64,000 bases of DNA from Gemmobacter nectariphilus (GTDB lineage: Bacteria > Pseudomonadota > Alphaproteobacteria > Rhodobacterales > Rhodobacteraceae): assembly GCA_020721445.1 (NCBI GenBank), contig DYMU01000001.1, positions 62,001-126,000 on the forward strand, in the 5' to 3' direction. The translations under genes were made by a program, and so were the position numbers. The stretch's first letter is position 1. Each line of letters opens with the position of its first letter. Positions 62,256-64,000 of the stretch are shown here, piece by piece. Under the pieces are notes generated by a model, which saw only the letters and a list, made by a program, of their open reading frames with translations, did no database searches and had not been told where the DNA came from.

Positions 62256-64000
62256 TGAGCCCCACATAGACCGCCCGGCCCCGCGTGGCATAGCCCCAGA
62301 CATCGGTGGCGTTCGCGTCAAAGGCATTGTCGATCCGCCCGGTCAGTTGCAGCCTGTCGGTCAGGTCATAGCGCGCGGCCAGATTGACGGTGGTATAGTC
62401 GGGCAATTCGACGGTGCTGTATGTTCCCCAGAACTGGGTATCGTAATTGCCCGCGACATGGCGCAGATCGGCGCTGACCGAGCCTTTGCCGCCAAAGGCG
62501 TTCAGCGTGGCCCCAAGGGCAAGCTCGTGCATCGGGCGGCGGCGTTCGATGCTGCCATTGGGGTCTTTGGCATCCAGATAGGTATAGGCCAGCCGCAGCG
62601 ACAGATCATCGGTCGCGCGCACCTGACCCGCCACCTCGACCCCCTGGCGCTTGCTGTCGCCGGTCTGGTTGACAAAGCCAAAGGTGCCCCGTCCGGTGCT
62701 GATATCGGTGATCTCGTCGGTCAGGGTTTCCTTGAACCATGTCACATCCAGCGTGCCGCGGTCGCCAAACACCGGCACCTCGATCCCCAGATCAAAGCCT
62801 CTGTTCTTCTCGGGTTGCAGCGCCGGGTTGCCGGTATAGCCCAAGGCCGCGGCATAAAGCTCAAAATACGTCGGGTTCACCACGCCCGTGCCCGCCGAGC
62901 CATGCAGCCGCACACCATTGGCAAAGCGATACGACAGCCCGACGTTCCAGGTGCTGGCATCCTTGAACACATCATTGTCGTCAAACCGCACCCCGGCCTG
63001 CACATCCAGCCCCGATTGCAGGCTGGCGCGGTATTCCAGCGCAACCGAGGTGGCCTTGCGCCCATAGGCCGGGTTGGAACTGCTGGAGTCCTTGCGGTTT
63101 TCGACCAGCAGGTTCACCAACTGGCTGGCATCTGCTACCGCCCCGTCAATGCCAAAGCTGAGGCGGTATTTCAGCGCATCGGTGCTGGTCTTATCGGCTG
63201 TGCCACCACCATAGCTTTGCTTGTTCTGGGTGGTTTCCGCCGCAAGACGGTGGGTCAGCCGACCGTCCAGCATGCTGTATTCGGCATAGACCCCGGCGGT
63301 GGTTTCATCGCGATCGGCAAACAGGGTCGGGTCATCCAGCAAATACGACGCTTCATCCACGGCGGCGAAGGACGGCCCGTCATAGTCATAATCCTCCTGC
63401 GACCGGCGCAAGGTGAAGCCCAGCTTCAGGTCTTCGGTCAGTAGATAATCGCCGGACAGGATCGCCGTGGCGCGGTTGATGGCATCCTTTTCGCCGCCGT
63501 CGCCAGAGGTGTCATAGCCCCGGTCATTGGCCCGCGACAGCGACAGCGACACCCCGCCGCGCGCATCGCGACGCGCAAAAAACGCCGTGGCGGTGGTCCC
63601 TGCCCCGGTTTCGATGCTGGCGGTGGCCGTGGTGCCCTCGGCCCCCTTGCGGGTGATGATGTTGATCACGCCCGACGAGGCGTTGGAGCCATAAGACGCC
63701 GATTGCGGGCCGCGCAACACCTCGATCCGGTCGATATTGGCGGTTTCAAGCCCGCTGAGAACATATTCGCCATCGCCCCCGGCAGCGGCGATGCCGTCGA
63801 TCAGGATCAGCGTGTGGTTGCTTTCGCCGCCCCGGATGCGGACCGAGGTCAGGCTGTCGCCCGAGCCATTCACGGCCACACCCGGCAGCGCGCGCAACGC
63901 GCTTTGCACGGTGGTCAGGCCACGCTCGGCAATATCATCGGCGGTCAGCACGCTGGCGGCGCGGCCATAGCCCAAGGCCCCGATGGGCGACAGCCCGCCC
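62242..64000 (-). CDS. TonB-dependent outer-membrane receptor, BtuB-like (N-terminus beyond window edge)
   Basis: The frame runs off the right end (first visible residues GGLSPIGALGYGRAASVLTA), so at least the signal peptide and TonB box are missing. The plug domain is readable: IAERGLTTVQSALRALPGVAV, SVRIRGGESNHTLILIDG, IEVLRGPQSASYGSNASSGV. A 22-strand-type barrel follows and ends NLAARYDLTDRLQLTGRIDNAF and aromatic Phe at the C-terminus (GLNARF). It is nearest to the BtuB/heme-type receptors. Overlaps the binding-protein gene. Any riboswitch or iron box would lie outside the window. Confidence 0.92.
   Translation of the reverse strand, partial: GGLSPIGALGYGRAASVLTADDIAERGLTTVQSALRALPGVAVNGSGDSLTSVRIRGGESNHTLILIDGIAAAGGDGEYVLSGLETANIDRIEVLRGPQSASYGSNASSGVINIITRKGAEGTTATASIETGAGTTATAFFARRDARGGVSLSLSRANDRGYDTSGDGGEKDAINRATAILSGDYLLTEDLKLGFTLRRSQEDYDYDGPSFAAVDEASYLLDDPTLFADRDETTAGVYAEYSMLDGRLTHRLAAETTQNKQSYGGGTADKTSTDALKYRLSFGIDGAVADASQLVNLLVENRKDSSSSNPAYGRKATSVALEYRASLQSGLDVQAGVRFDDNDVFKDASTWNVGLSYRFANGVRLHGSAGTGVVNPTYFELYAAALGYTGNPALQPEKNRGFDLGIEVPVFGDRGTLDVTWFKETLTDEITDISTGRGTFGFVNQTGDSKRQGVEVAGQVRATDDLSLRLAYTYLDAKDPNGSIERRRPMHELALGATLNAFGGKGSVSADLRHVAGNYDTQFWGTYSTVELPDYTTVNLAARYDLTDRLQLTGRIDNAFDANATDVWGYATRGRAVYVGLNARF

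Overview
GC-rich, densely packed chromosomal DNA of an alphaproteobacterium, almost certainly of the Rhodobacter/Paracoccus group (Rhodobacteraceae/Paracoccaceae). Three things point there. The window has a dcw (division and cell wall) cluster with a long untranslated leader upstream of mraZ. A DUF1127 gene is followed by a train of hairpins with CCTCCTCCC loops (the CcaF1/CcsR arrangement of R. sphaeroides). A dispersed intergenic repeat, GCCTCCGGCGGGAGTATTT, typical of these genomes, is also present.

Layout. 1-16.1 kb: dcw cluster on the minus strand, read from right to left as mraZ, rsmH, ftsL, ftsI, murE, murF, mraY, (DUF2161), murD, (a plus-strand lactate/malate dehydrogenase), ftsW, murG, murC, DUF2484, (a divergent PRC-barrel/small membrane protein pair), then the first 36 codons of murB at the left edge. 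16.1-16.8 kb: non-coding leader with an UpsM-like sRNA, a perfect 13-bp hairpin and two groups of MraZ-box-like repeats. 16.8-26.7 kb: mrp; the DUF1127 gene with its sRNA array; a BenE-type transporter; uvrD with a LexA box; a DUF302 protein; pyruvate carboxylase. 26.8-31.9 kb: tRNA-Gly, two amino-acid/metabolite exporters, a large inverted repeat, a cold-shock protein, an ACT_3 protein, yebC and a phosphohexomutase. 31.9-42.2 kb: a lipoprotein, an SLC13 permease, a tiny coupled ORF, a YmdB-type phosphoesterase, the helicase and PdeM nuclease of the ligase-associated repair module, a membrane LytTR protein, folD, chorismate mutase and fhs. 42.3-51.3 kb: ftsH, tilS, cpoB, pal, tolB, tolA, tolR, tolQ (envelope constriction) and a HlyU-like protein. 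51.4-52.4 kb: a small, AT-richer accessory patch with a Phd/Doc toxin-antitoxin pair and a GIY-YIG-like gene. 52.5-56.6 kb: rpoD and dnaG. 56.8-58.3 kb: an unknown protein, CreA and YbgC. 58.4-64 kb: a TonB-dependent uptake operon (receptor cut by the window edge, binding protein, permease, ATPase, tonB).

How the parts fit. The left and middle of the window hold the machinery for peptidoglycan precursor synthesis, septum building and outer-membrane constriction (dcw and Tol-Pal). The most distinctive parts are regulatory RNA loci: the mraZ leader with UpsM, and the CcaF1-CcsR array with nine CCTCC-loop hairpins. The fhs gene has a ribosome binding site (GGGAGGCGG) nearly complementary to the CcsR loop motif. 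The CcsR RNAs of R. sphaeroides are known to repress C1 metabolism, so fhs is a plausible local target.

Start codons were chosen from Shine-Dalgarno sequences and family N-termini, so several are internal to longer open frames. Coordinates of RNA ends and promoters are estimates from sequence alone.
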